NCBI RefSeq assembly: GCF_003063575.1
Contig: NZ_NESC01000011.1
Coordinates: 32,001-96,000, forward strand
DNA length: 64,000 nucleotides
Origin: Limnohabitans sp. Jir72
GTDB lineage: Bacteria > Pseudomonadota > Gammaproteobacteria > Burkholderiales > Burkholderiaceae_C
Direction of reading: 5' to 3'
Under the pieces are notes generated by a model that saw nothing but the letters and a program-made list of their open reading frames with translations, was not told where the DNA came from and did no database searches. Both the position numbers and the translations under genes were made by a program. Shown here in pieces: positions 46,549 to 53,755 of the stretch (position 1 is its first letter; every line of letters starts with the position of its first letter).

Positions 46549-47355
46549 TCAGCTCTTTTGCACTTTGGCCGCCTTGCCTTCGAGGAAAGCACGCACACGG
46601 GCTTTGGCCTCAGGCGCGGCCTGGGCAATCGAGGCCATCAGCGCTTCGGTGAACAGGCCGTGGTCTGCAGGCTGTTCGGCAATGCGGGGCAGGGCGTGGG
46701 TCAGGGCGAAGTTGGTCAGGGGCGCATTGGTGGCAATGCGGGCGGCCAGCTCAATGGCCTTGGTCAAAGCCGTGCCGGTGGGCACCAGGTATTGCGCAAA
46801 GCCCACGCGTTCGCCGTCTTGCGCGTTGTACACGCGGCCCGTGAGCATCATGTCGGTCATGCGGGCTGCGCCAATCAGTTTGGGCACACGCACCGAGCCG
46901 CCGCCGCCCACAAAGATGCCGCGTGTGCCTTCGGGCAGGGCGTAAAAAGTGCTCTCATCGGCTACGCGGATGTGTGAGGCACTGGCCAGCTCCAGGCCAC
47001 CACCGACCACCGCGCCGTGCAGGGCTGCGACCACGGGCACGCGGCCTTGCTCAACGGCGTTCAGGGCCACATGCCAGCTGCGTGAGTGGTGAATGCCTTC
47101 ACCGGCATCGCGCTCTTTGAGTTCGGACAGGTCCAGACCGGCGCAAAAGTGGTCGCCTTCACCGTGGATGACGGCCGCACCGGCCTCTGGGGGCAGGTTT
47201 TGGAACACATCGCGCAGGGCTTCGATCAGGCCATCGTTCAGCGCATTGCGCTTGGCCGGGCGGCACAGACGCACCACGGCCACAGCGCCTTGCATCTCCA
47301 AAACAACGCCATTGGCGGCTGCACGATCAAGGATGGGATTGCTTTGCGGGGTCAT
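46549..47355 (-). CDS. Crotonase-family enoyl-CoA hydratase
   Basis: Hydrates the double bond of an enoyl-CoA; 268 residues from MTPQSNPILDRAAANGVVLE at 47355. Landmarks: VRLCRPAKRNALNDGLIEAL, GEGDHFCAGLDLSEL (first oxyanion-hole region) and ALHGAVVGGGLELASASHIRVA (second). EGTRGIFVGGGGSVRVPKLIG contains one acidic residue at the usual catalytic place but VGGGGS replaces the common GxxP-GGG-S. It is the first gene of the operon. Feruloyl-CoA hydratase/lyase is also a crotonase, but the thiolase and SDR in this operon favour beta-oxidation. Confidence 0.92.
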   Translation of the reverse strand: MTPQSNPILDRAAANGVVLEMQGAVAVVRLCRPAKRNALNDGLIEALRDVFQNLPPEAGAAVIHGEGDHFCAGLDLSELKERDAGEGIHHSRSWHVALNAVEQGRVPVVAALHGAVVGGGLELASASHIRVADESTFYALPEGTRGIFVGGGGSVRVPKLIGAARMTDMMLTGRVYNAQDGERVGFAQYLVPTGTALTKAIELAARIATNAPLTNFALTHALPRIAEQPADHGLFTEALMASIAQAAPEAKARVRAFLEGKAAKVQKS

Positions 47356-47375
47356 CGGTGGGTCTCTCAAATGGC

Positions 47376-47409
47376 TTGACCAGAAGGTCAAGAAGGTTAT
47401 TATTGATAA
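47376..47409. promoter_or_regulatory. Candidate operator region before the aromatic operon
   Basis: Two adjacent inverted repeats lie 21-54 bases upstream of the crotonase start: TTGACC-AGAA-GGTCAA (47376-47391, perfect) and TTATTATTGATAA (47397-47409, arms TTAT/ATAA). This AT-rich island in GC-rich DNA is a plausible binding site for the MarR protein encoded at the far end of the operon. Confidence 0.5.
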
Positions 47410-47493
47410 CGATATTGTGACCAGTCGGTGGTGCTTTCTTGCTTGGTGTTTTCCCTAGAGTTGCGGCTTGACACGTGACTTTTGCTTGCCTTT

Positions 47494-47692
47494 TGTAGGA
47501 GCCCACCCCGTGGGCGATTGCATGCATTGGCGCGATGCCCAAAATCGCCCACAGGGGTGGGCTCCTACAAACAGCCACCCAGGCCATTGCTTGTGCCGTC
47601 GTAAGAGCCCACCCTGTGGGCGATGGGTTTGTTGTAGGAGCCCACCCCGTGGGCGATGGGCTTGTTGTAGGAGCCCACCCCGTGGGCGATGG
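47494..47692. repeat. Cluster of five palindromic repeat copies
   Basis: An inverted pair (47494 to about 47571) is followed by three forward copies, one of them a variant (GTAAGAGCCCACCCTGTGGG) at about 47601. The gap between the divergent crotonase and amidohydrolase genes (47356-47807) holds only this cluster, the operator-like site and presumably promoters. Confidence 0.9.
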
Positions 47693-47807
47693 GCTGGCAT
47701 TCATGGGGCGATAGGCTTGGCCTGCGCAAAGGGGGTGGTCTTGCTGGTGACCTGAGCGGCGGCAGGCATCGGCTATTGTTCGTTCATATTTGCCGACAAG
47801 GAAACCC

Positions 47808-48680
47808 ATGAAACACCAAGACCTGATCGCCATCGACATCCACACCCACGCCGAAGTGAGCTGCTGGAACCCCTTTGACAACTACGGTGAGGAATACGAC
47901 CGCGCTGCTGACAAGTTCTTTGGCAGCAACCGCCGCCCGACCATCGACGAAACCGTGGCCTACTACCGTGAGAAGAAGATCGGTTTGGTCATGTTCACCG
48001 TGGACAGCGAATCGCAGCTGGGGCGTCGGCGCATTCCCAATGAAGAGATTGCCAAGGCCGCACGCGACAACAGCGACATGATGATTGCCTTTGCGAGCAT
48101 CGACCCGCACAAGGGCAAGATGGGCGCCCGCGAGGCCGAACGCCTGATCAAAGAAGAAGGCATCAAAGGTTTCAAGTTTCATCCCACGGTGCAGGGCTAC
48201 CACCCTTACGACAAGATGGCCTGGCCCATTTACGACGTGATCAATGAATACAAGCTGCCCGCGATCTTTCACACCGGACACAGCGGCATTGGCTCGGGCA
48301 TGCGCTGCGGTGGTGGCTTGCGACTGGCCTACAGCAACCCCATGCACCTGGACGACGTGGCGATCGACTGGCCCGACATGCAGATCGTCATGGCGCACCC
48401 CAGCTTCCCGTGGCAAGACGAGGCCCTGAGCGTGGCCACACACAAGCCCAATGTGTGGATCGACCTGTCGGGTTGGAGCCCCAAGTACTTTCCCAAGCAG
48501 TTGATCCAGTACGCCAACACCCTGCTCAAAGACCGCATCTTGTTTGGCAGCGACTACCCGCTCATCACGCCCGAGCGCTGGATGAAAGACTTTGAAGTGG
48601 CAGGCTTTCGCCCCGAGGTGATGCCAGGCATCTTGAAAGACAACGCGGTGCGTTTGCTCGGGCTCGACAAAACCGCCTGA
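47808..48680 (+). CDS. Amidohydrolase family protein (ACMSD / gamma-resorcylate decarboxylase-like)
   Basis: Metal-dependent TIM-barrel hydrolase or decarboxylase, 290 residues from MKHQDLIAIDIHTHAEVSCW at 47808 (AAGGAAA upstream). Metal ligands fit the amidohydrolase-2 class: IDIHTH at residues 9-14, FKFHPTVQGYHP, an IFHTGHSGI histidine, MAHPSFPW and the final Asp in FGSDYPLI. It diverges from the hydroxycinnamate operon. Relatives often act on hydroxylated aromatic acids, so a role in the same catabolism is plausible but unproven. Confidence 0.88.
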   Translation: MKHQDLIAIDIHTHAEVSCWNPFDNYGEEYDRAADKFFGSNRRPTIDETVAYYREKKIGLVMFTVDSESQLGRRRIPNEEIAKAARDNSDMMIAFASIDPHKGKMGAREAERLIKEEGIKGFKFHPTVQGYHPYDKMAWPIYDVINEYKLPAIFHTGHSGIGSGMRCGGGLRLAYSNPMHLDDVAIDWPDMQIVMAHPSFPWQDEALSVATHKPNVWIDLSGWSPKYFPKQLIQYANTLLKDRILFGSDYPLITPERWMKDFEVAGFRPEVMPGILKDNAVRLLGLDKTA

Positions 48681-48783
48681 GTTTTCAGGCGACACAGTCT
48701 TTGGCGGTGGCTTTACTGTTTTGTCAGCGCTTGGGCTCCGACAAGCGGCTGTCCCCACCGTTGTGTGGGTTAGCATCCCCTGC

Positions 48784-49461
48784 ATGAGTTCCCAATACGA
48801 ATGCCTGAAAAGCGCTGACCTTTATGCCGAGGCCTTTGGCGTCTCGGCCCCCGAAACCCTGCTGGACAAAGAAGTTTGGCCACGCAAACAAGGCTTTTTC
48901 ATCCGCAAGGCACACACCGATGCACCCACTGCACCCGATGAAGCAGCACCGCCTGTGGTGCTGGAGCTGGCCCAAGGCCAGTTCGGTCTGGTGCCCACCT
49001 GGGTCAAATCGGCGTCAGACGCCAAACTGCGCTCGACCAAACTGGCCGTGACCCGCTACGAAACCATGAGCACCGCCACGCCCACGCGCGGTACATGGCT
49101 ACAAGGCCAGCGCTGCATCATCCCCATGCAGGCGTTTTTTGAAGACGACTGGCGCAGCGGCAAAGCCGTGCCCACCCGCATCGCCCGCGTGGACGGCAAA
49201 CCCATGGGCGTGGCTGGTTTGTGGGAGCACTGGACCAAAGACGGGGAAGAAATCACCAGCTTCACCTTGCTGACGGTCAACGCCAACAGCCACGCGCTGA
49301 TGAACCGCTATGGCCAAAACGGCAACGAAAAACGCATGCCCGCCATCTTGAACGAAGGCGCTTGGTCCGCTTGGCTGAGCGCACCGATCGACAAAGCGCG
49401 TGAATTCATGCGGGCCTACCCGGCCAACTTGCTGTTGGCCAATCCGGTGCAGAAAAAATAA
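48784..49461 (+). CDS. SRAP-family (HMCES/YedK-like) protein with altered active site
   Basis: Resembles SOS-response-associated peptidases that crosslink to abasic DNA. The 225 residues contain FGLVPTWVK, VTRYETM, RCIIPMQAFFEDDW and KRMPAILNE, the order and spacing of SRAP motifs WGLIPxW, NARxET, RCLIPxxGFYEW and HxRMPxIL. However the N-terminus is MSSQYECLK, so the catalytic Cys2 of the family is not in place. The Asn of NAR is Thr, and the His before RMP is absent (NEKRMP). The Glu of FYEW is kept (FFEDD). It may have another activity or only bind DNA. A Cys at position 7 could in principle substitute. Confidence 0.8.
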   Translation: MSSQYECLKSADLYAEAFGVSAPETLLDKEVWPRKQGFFIRKAHTDAPTAPDEAAPPVVLELAQGQFGLVPTWVKSASDAKLRSTKLAVTRYETMSTATPTRGTWLQGQRCIIPMQAFFEDDWRSGKAVPTRIARVDGKPMGVAGLWEHWTKDGEEITSFTLLTVNANSHALMNRYGQNGNEKRMPAILNEGAWSAWLSAPIDKAREFMRAYPANLLLANPVQKK

Positions 49462-49473
49462 GACGCTTCGGCT

Positions 49474-49494
49474 GCCTGTTTAAAAGGCAGTCCG
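49474..49494 (+). terminator. Weak hairpin after the SRAP gene
   Basis: CTGCC-TGTTTAAAA-GGCAG hairpin a few bases past the stop codon, without a clear T run. The remaining gap to 49600 shows nothing else convincing. Confidence 0.3.
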
Positions 49495-49600
49495 TGGCAG
49501 ACCGCATGGTTTAAGGGTTCACGCGGATATCCCTGCAGTTGTCCACAGCTTCATTCACAGAAGCGCGTAACAACTTCTGGCCATTCGCCGTTTGACGTTT

Positions 49601-50227
49601 TCACAGTGACTGCCGGTAGCGCACCAGCATCTGGGCCTGGGTTTCGATCTCGATCTCTTCGCCCTCGAGGGTGCGGATCTGGTCACGCATCATCTCGGCC
49701 ATGCTGGGCATTTGCGCCCGGTCGATGTGGCGCGAGGCATCCCACAAGCCCGAGCGCATGAAAGCCTTGGCGCAATGCAAATACACCGACTCCACCGACA
49801 GGCGGATCACCAGCGCGGGCGTGCGCCGCGCATCGGCACACAGGGCCAAGTCGGCCGGGTCGGTGGACAGCACAGCGCGGCCATTCACCCGCAAAGTCTC
49901 GTCAAAGCCCGGCACCATGAACAAAGCGCCCAAGCGGCCGGTGGCGATGATGTTCTCCAGCGTGTCGAGGCGGTTGTTGCCCGGCGCATCGTGCACCAGC
50001 AGCGTCTGCGTGCCGAGCACCTTGACGAAACCCGCATCGCCCCCGCGAGGCGATGCGTCCATGTGCCCATCCGCATCGCTGCTGGCCAGCACCACAAAGG
50101 GCGACAAGCCAATGAACCGCACCGCATGCGCGTCCAGCGCCGGAATTTCCTTTTTGAGCGAACGCTCACGGGCAGGGCCGTAGAGCTGGCGCAGGGCGGG
50201 GAGGGTGGTGATGTGATGGGTGGTCAT
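49601..50227 (-). CDS. PPOX-class FMN-dependent flavoprotein
   Basis: Pyridoxamine-phosphate-oxidase-fold protein of 208 residues from MTTHHITTLPALRQLYGPAR at 50227. The split-barrel core reads PFVVLASSDADGHMDASPRGGDAGFV, then GNNRLDTLENIIATGRLGALFMVPG, and the late VESVYLHCAKAFMRSGLWD, a pattern of the MSMEG_1061-type subfamily. These proteins bind FMN or F420-like cofactors and reduce small molecules; the substrate is unknown. It lies downstream of the RES/Xre module. Confidence 0.85.
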   Translation of the reverse strand: MTTHHITTLPALRQLYGPARERSLKKEIPALDAHAVRFIGLSPFVVLASSDADGHMDASPRGGDAGFVKVLGTQTLLVHDAPGNNRLDTLENIIATGRLGALFMVPGFDETLRVNGRAVLSTDPADLALCADARRTPALVIRLSVESVYLHCAKAFMRSGLWDASRHIDRAQMPSMAEMMRDQIRTLEGEEIEIETQAQMLVRYRQSL

Positions 50228-50268
50228 GGGCGGAGTTGAATTGTTGGGCATACCCAAATTGGGTTGGT

Positions 50269-50484
50269 TCATGCCCATTTTGGGTATTTGGCAAGCACTG
50301 CTTCCAAAGGCGTAGCTTCAACCTTCCCGCTTCGATATGCCGCCAGACGGGACTCTGCTTCGAGTCCCCACTGGACATCGATGGAGAGTCCTTGTGTTTC
50401 TGGTGTTCGATCGTCCTGAGTGCCTCGCTCTTGAGAAACCGATGGTGGAGTGTGATCCCGGAGTTTTTTGATGTTGTGGTTCAT
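50269..50484 (-). CDS. Small addiction-module-like protein downstream of RES toxin
   Basis: A 71-residue protein starting 3 bases after the RES toxin stop, with GGAATGAG before the ATG. The C-terminal half (LEAESRLAAYRSGKVEATPLE, then AVLAKYP) resembles the unstable antitoxins of PF09720 (addiction-module, RelE/ParE partners), which have the same short helix pattern. No RelE/ParE partner is adjacent. The N-terminal half is Arg/Thr-rich and unrecognised. It may be a third component of the module or an antitoxin that lost its toxin. Confidence 0.6.
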   Translation of the reverse strand: MNHNIKKLRDHTPPSVSQERGTQDDRTPETQGLSIDVQWGLEAESRLAAYRSGKVEATPLEAVLAKYPKWA

Positions 50485-50487
50485 TGC

Positions 50488-51081
50488 TCATTCCATGTCA
50501 GCGAAGTCCATCAGGGGAACACCAGAACGCCTTGCGGCATCGCTTACGCATGTCAGCAGTTGCCGAGTACCCGGTTTGACCAGCGGCAGGGATACGACTT
50601 TCTTCACCTGCGCCATGCCCGACGCGAACAGCGCAAGGCACGAATGCAGCGGGTGCTGGGCCGATGCATAGACGATGCCGTCCAGTTGCTGGGCACGGCA
50701 CTCTTGGGCAAAGGCTTGGGTGATGGCGATCCGTTGGGCTTGAAGCACGGGGTAGGGCTCGGCCAGCGCCCGCACATCGGCCAAACGCAAACTGCCTTTG
50801 GTGGTGAACGTCACCAGCGACTTACGGGCCAATTCGTCGAGCGAGCGGCTGTGCACATCGCGCCGAAAGATCGACTCATAGAGCGCTGTGTGCTCGCTGT
50901 CGGCCAGATAGGCCGTGGGCTCGGATGGCAAACAAAAACGCCCCGATTGCAAACCGGTGGGTGCCAACAACAAGCCGTTGATGCGCACGCTGGTTTTGCG
51001 CGCACGCGTCAGCTGCACGCGGTGAAACGTCTGGCCCGGGGCCAGCTCAAGAATGGGTGGATGCAGGTCTTTGAATTTCAT
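50488..51081 (-). CDS. RES-domain toxin
   Basis: A 197-residue protein with the Arg, Glu and Ser signature of RES toxins, which deplete NAD+: Arg in TFHRVQL near residue 21, Glu in TALYESIFR near 70 and Ser in DGIVYASAQH near 141. RES toxins pair with Xre/MbcA/ParS antitoxins, and such a gene lies 12 bases upstream on the same strand. The PSEPTAYLADSEHTALYESI segment is also typical. Length is normal. Confidence 0.85.
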   Translation of the reverse strand: MKFKDLHPPILELAPGQTFHRVQLTRARKTSVRINGLLLAPTGLQSGRFCLPSEPTAYLADSEHTALYESIFRRDVHSRSLDELARKSLVTFTTKGSLRLADVRALAEPYPVLQAQRIAITQAFAQECRAQQLDGIVYASAQHPLHSCLALFASGMAQVKKVVSLPLVKPGTRQLLTCVSDAARRSGVPLMDFADME

Positions 51082-51093
51082 GGAAAGAGGCGG

Positions 51094-51561
51094 TCAATGC
51101 CCCTCTGCCGTGGCCAGATTGATCACGCGCTGGGCGGCTGTGCCTTGCTCCAGCGCGGTGCGGGGTGACTGGCCGTCCAGTGCCGGGTGCGGGCTTTCCA
51201 AGAAAGCCAGCAATTGCCAGCCGTCGGTCGAGGCCAAGGCCGCAGCCATGGGCGCGATGACCGGAAAGATGAACGGCTCGAACTGCCAGCGGGGCAGCTT
51301 GTAGCCCCGGCGCAGGTGCGACACGCCAATGCAGCGGCCGCTTTTGATCCAGGCGTTCATGGTCACGCGGGTGGTGCCCGACAGGGCGGCAGCTTCGTCG
51401 GTGGTGATCATGTCAGCGGCCTGAATGCGTTGCAGCCGGTACTGCGCACCAAAGCGCAGCAGCGCATTGGTTTGCGCTTCTGAGGCATAAGGGTCTTGGC
51501 CGCTGGCTTTGTCACGGGGAATTTCCGGGACGGTCGAAAGGGGGAAGGTGAGCGTGTTCAT
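51094..51561 (-). CDS. Antitoxin of the RES system (Xre/MbcA/ParS-like)
   Basis: A 155-residue protein from MNTLTFPLSTVPEIPRDKAS at 51561. A helix-turn-helix segment (ITTDEAAALSGTTRVTMNAW) is followed by IKSGRCIGVSHLRRGYKLP. The C-terminal helical region ends in ESPHPALDGQSPRTALEQGT, with the G-x-S/T-P-R-x-A-L pattern of the MbcA/ParS toxin-binding domain. It lies directly upstream of the RES gene, so the two should form one operon with autoregulation. Confidence 0.85.
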   Translation of the reverse strand: MNTLTFPLSTVPEIPRDKASGQDPYASEAQTNALLRFGAQYRLQRIQAADMITTDEAAALSGTTRVTMNAWIKSGRCIGVSHLRRGYKLPRWQFEPFIFPVIAPMAAALASTDGWQLLAFLESPHPALDGQSPRTALEQGTAAQRVINLATAEGH

Positions 51562-51592
51562 GGTGTGAAGCTTCCAGTTGCCGCCTGTTACC

Positions 51593-51628
51593 AAACAAAA
51601 CGGGGCCAGCAAACGACATGCCGGCCCC
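51593..51628 (-). terminator. Hairpin terminator after the higBA pair
   Basis: A 9-bp stem (GGGGCCGGC / GCTGGCCCC, one mismatch) followed on the minus strand by GTTTTGTTTG. It lies between higA and the RES antitoxin gene; T-rich sequence on the other side could make it bidirectional. Confidence 0.6.
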
Positions 51629-51703
51629 ATAATTTTAGGATGACTTGTTAATTTCGTAAAGTTGGTTCGTTGCGTAAGCCTTTGGTGTTGCCGTCATACC
51701 GCG

Positions 51704-52012
51704 TTACACCATCTGGATCACCAATTTTTTGCCACAAGCCTGCGCGTATTTGCGCAGTGTGGCGAACGAGGGCGAATGTTTTTCGCTGCGCAAAGACGCC
51801 TCCAGCCTGGACACGGCGGACACAGTCGTTCCCATGCGAATGGCCACTTCGGCTTGGGTCAGGCCTGCAGCTTGACGTGCTTCCAGCATGGCATGCAATG
51901 CGGTGTATTCCTCTTCCAGATCGTCAAACGCCTTTTGCACGCCAGGCTTGGCCAGCAGTGCTTTGCGAAAAGCCGCGTCATGCGGCACGGGTTTGTAGCC
52001 AGTTTCAGCCAT
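51704..52012 (-). CDS. HigA-type HTH antitoxin
   Basis: An Xre-family antitoxin of 102 residues from MAETGYKPVPHDAAFRKALL at 52012 (a start at 52021 is also possible). HTH core is LEARQAAGLTQAEVAIRMGT followed by TVSAVSRLEASL. The C-terminus FATLRKYAQACGKKLVIQMV is typical of HigA partners of RelE/HigB toxins. The start overlaps the toxin stop, with the toxin gene first, the usual higBA order. Confidence 0.9.
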   Translation of the reverse strand: MAETGYKPVPHDAAFRKALLAKPGVQKAFDDLEEEYTALHAMLEARQAAGLTQAEVAIRMGTTVSAVSRLEASLRSEKHSPSFATLRKYAQACGKKLVIQMV

Positions 52013-52331
52013 GTTGCACATCCTTCAGTCGTTTACGGGCCAGCCTAAGCTCAGCGTCCGGGGTCTCTTGTGTCTTTTTCACGAACGAGTGCAGCACCAC
52101 GATGGATCTGCCCACCTGCGTGCAGTAAAACACCCGCCCAATACCTTCTGGCCCCTTGGGGCGCAATTCAAACAGTCCGTTGCCCATCGCTTTGGAGTGG
52201 GGCATGCGAAGGTCCGCACCGTGAACGGCCATCGCATCTGTGAGGCGCACATAGTCTGCAACGATGCCAGCAGGCATGGACATCACCTCGCGCCGGACTT
52301 TGTCATTGAAGTAGGTGATGGACCAGTTCAT
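52005..52331 (-). CDS. HigB/RelE-type toxin (phage Gp49-like)
   Basis: A 108-residue toxin of the HigB branch, expected to cleave mRNA on ribosomes. Core features: ITYFNDKVRREVMSMPAGIV, LRMPHSKAMGNGLFELRPKG, IGRVFYCTQVGRSIVVLHSFVKKTQETP. The LFELR and HSFVKKTQ-T-P motifs are family-typical. It precedes higA in a bicistronic unit with an upstream palindrome. Confidence 0.92.
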   Translation of the reverse strand: MNWSITYFNDKVRREVMSMPAGIVADYVRLTDAMAVHGADLRMPHSKAMGNGLFELRPKGPEGIGRVFYCTQVGRSIVVLHSFVKKTQETPDAELRLARKRLKDVQHG

Positions 52332-52343
52332 GGGGAAAAGATG

Positions 52344-52359
52344 TTAGCACATTTGCTAA
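52344..52359. promoter_or_regulatory. Operator-like palindrome upstream of higBA
   Basis: TTAGCA-CATT-TGCTAA, perfect 6-base arms, 13 bases upstream of the toxin ATG. A likely autoregulatory site of the HigA-type antitoxin. Confidence 0.65.
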
Positions 52360-52381
52360 TAAATGGACGACGCTTTGAAGC

Positions 52382-52501
52382 TCAAAACCCCGATCCCGGC
52401 TCTCTCAAAAACGCCAGCTCCTCGGGCGTGGACTGGCGGCCCAGGATCGCGTTGCGGTGGGGGTAGCGGCCAAAGCGCTCGTTGTGGCTTGTGTGTGCAT
52501 C
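52382..52501 (-). pseudogene. Remnant of a DUF924-family gene (C-terminal end)
   Basis: On the minus strand a frame ending at TGA (52384-52382) reads HNERFGRYPHRNAILGRQST then PEELAFLREPGSGF, the conserved C-terminal signature of DUF924 proteins (FGRxPHRNxxLGRxST). Upstream of about 52501 the similarity stops, so only about 35-40 residues of a normally ~180-residue protein remain. This indicates a deletion or insertion junction in the toxin-antitoxin region. Confidence 0.7.
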
Positions 52502-52686
52502 AGGGCGGACTCGCCGACTCTGACCGACTGGACTACTACGACCGCCTGGAGCGCGAACGCATCCATCTGCTGTTGATCGACGACGCCAAGCGTGGCCTGG
52601 CCGACATCACCGCAGGCCGCAGGTTTGAAGCAGACGCCGCGCTGGCCCAGCTGCAACGCCCGTTGGCACCATCGACGCATGAATGA
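52496..52686 (+). pseudogene. Possible antitoxin C-terminal fragment
   Basis: A plus-strand frame reads GGLADSDRLDYYDRLERERI then LIDDAKRGLADITAGRRFEA, which looks like the C-terminal part of a ParD/ribbon-helix-helix antitoxin (GLADI-x-AGR-x-x-x-A pattern). No start or DNA-binding part is visible before the junction with the DUF924 remnant, so I regard it as a fragment. Family identity is tentative. Confidence 0.3.
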
Positions 52687-52801
52687 ACCGAAAAGCTCAC
52701 GGATTGAGCCTTGGCCTTGATATGCTTGCCAGCCCTGCGGGTGATTTAAACAGCCAAACTCAACGCCCCCAATTCACCCCAAACAACAACAAGGTTTCAG
52801 C

Positions 52802-53686
52802 ATGGCGAGCATCCACGACAAGTTCGGCGCCGACAGCAAAATCAAGCTGTTCGAGTCGCAGCACATCCGTAGCGAATGGGATGCCGAGGCTGAGAAATGG
52901 TGGTTTTCGGTGCTGGACGTGGTGGCCGTGCTGACCGACCAGCCCGACTACAAAAAGGTGCGCAACTATTGGAAGTGGCTCAAGAACAAGCTGATCGCCG
53001 AAGGCAGTCAGTTGGTTAGTGCCACTAACCAACTGAAATTGCCCGCCGCCGATGGCAAAAAATACCTGACCGATGTGGCCGACACCGAGCAAATCTTGCG
53101 GCTCATCCAGTCCATCCCCAGCAAGCGGGCCGAACCCTTCAAGCTCTGGCTGGCCGAAGTGGGCAGCCAGCGCCTGGACCAGCTGCAAGACCCGGAGCTG
53201 AGCATCGAGCAGGCCATGCGCGACTACAAGCGCCTGGGGTACACAGACAACTGGATCAACCAGCGGCTCAAGAGCATCGAGATCCGCAAGGAGCTGACCG
53301 ACGAGTGGAAAAAGCACGGCTTGCAAGAAGGGCCACAGTTCGCCTTTTTGACCGACGTGATTTACAAAACCTGGGCCGACAAAACCGCCAAGGAATACAA
53401 GCAGCACAAGGGCCTGAAAAAAGAAAACCTGCGCGACAACATGACCAACAAAGAATTGATCATGAGCATGCTGGCCGAGCTGTCCACCAAGGAAATTTCA
53501 GAGGCCGTGCAGCCGCAAACGCTGGACGACCACGAAGATGTGGCCAAGCGCGGCGGCGGCGTGGCCCGGCAGGCGCGACTCAAGCTGGAGGCCGAAACGG
53601 GCAAAAAGCTGGTGAGCCCGCAAAACGCCAAGCAGCTGCGGGCCTTGGCGCAGAATCCCAGCAAAAAAGCAGGCGGCAAGGCATGA
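52802..53686 (+). CDS. Bro-N domain protein (phage antirepressor-like)
   Basis: A 294-residue protein with an N-terminal Bro-N type domain: IKLFESQHIRSEWDAEAEKW, WFSVLDVVAVLTDQPDYKKV and RNYWKWLKNKL, and a later YLTDVADTEQILRLIQS. The central part (PELSIEQAMRDYKRLGYTDNWINQR and following) and Lys/Ala-rich C-terminus fit chromosomal relatives found on islands, some of them called DNA-damage-inducible. It probably binds DNA or RNA; the role is unknown. It sits between toxin-antitoxin genes and a GIY-YIG gene. Confidence 0.8.
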   Translation: MASIHDKFGADSKIKLFESQHIRSEWDAEAEKWWFSVLDVVAVLTDQPDYKKVRNYWKWLKNKLIAEGSQLVSATNQLKLPAADGKKYLTDVADTEQILRLIQSIPSKRAEPFKLWLAEVGSQRLDQLQDPELSIEQAMRDYKRLGYTDNWINQRLKSIEIRKELTDEWKKHGLQEGPQFAFLTDVIYKTWADKTAKEYKQHKGLKKENLRDNMTNKELIMSMLAELSTKEISEAVQPQTLDDHEDVAKRGGGVARQARLKLEAETGKKLVSPQNAKQLRALAQNPSKKAGGKA

Positions 53687-53755
53687 ACAGGCACAAGCCC
53701 ACAATGCGTGATCAAACCACCGAGTTTCTGCTTTAAAGCTCAAGGCGCTTTGTGG

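Noticed and set aside
46515..46549. Feruloyl-CoA hydratase/lyase (vanillin-forming) as the crotonase identity
   Set aside because: Thiolase, SDR and acyl-CoA dehydrogenase in the same operon favour beta-oxidation and no vanillin dehydrogenase is nearby, though it cannot be fully excluded.
47327..47881. Minus-strand frame across the crotonase-amidohydrolase gap
   Set aside because: Most of it translates the palindromic repeats and it overlaps the start of the amidohydrolase gene.
49539..49547. DnaA-box-like TTGTCCACA
   Set aside because: A single site with one mismatch, no cluster, no AT-rich unwinding region and no origin-linked genes.
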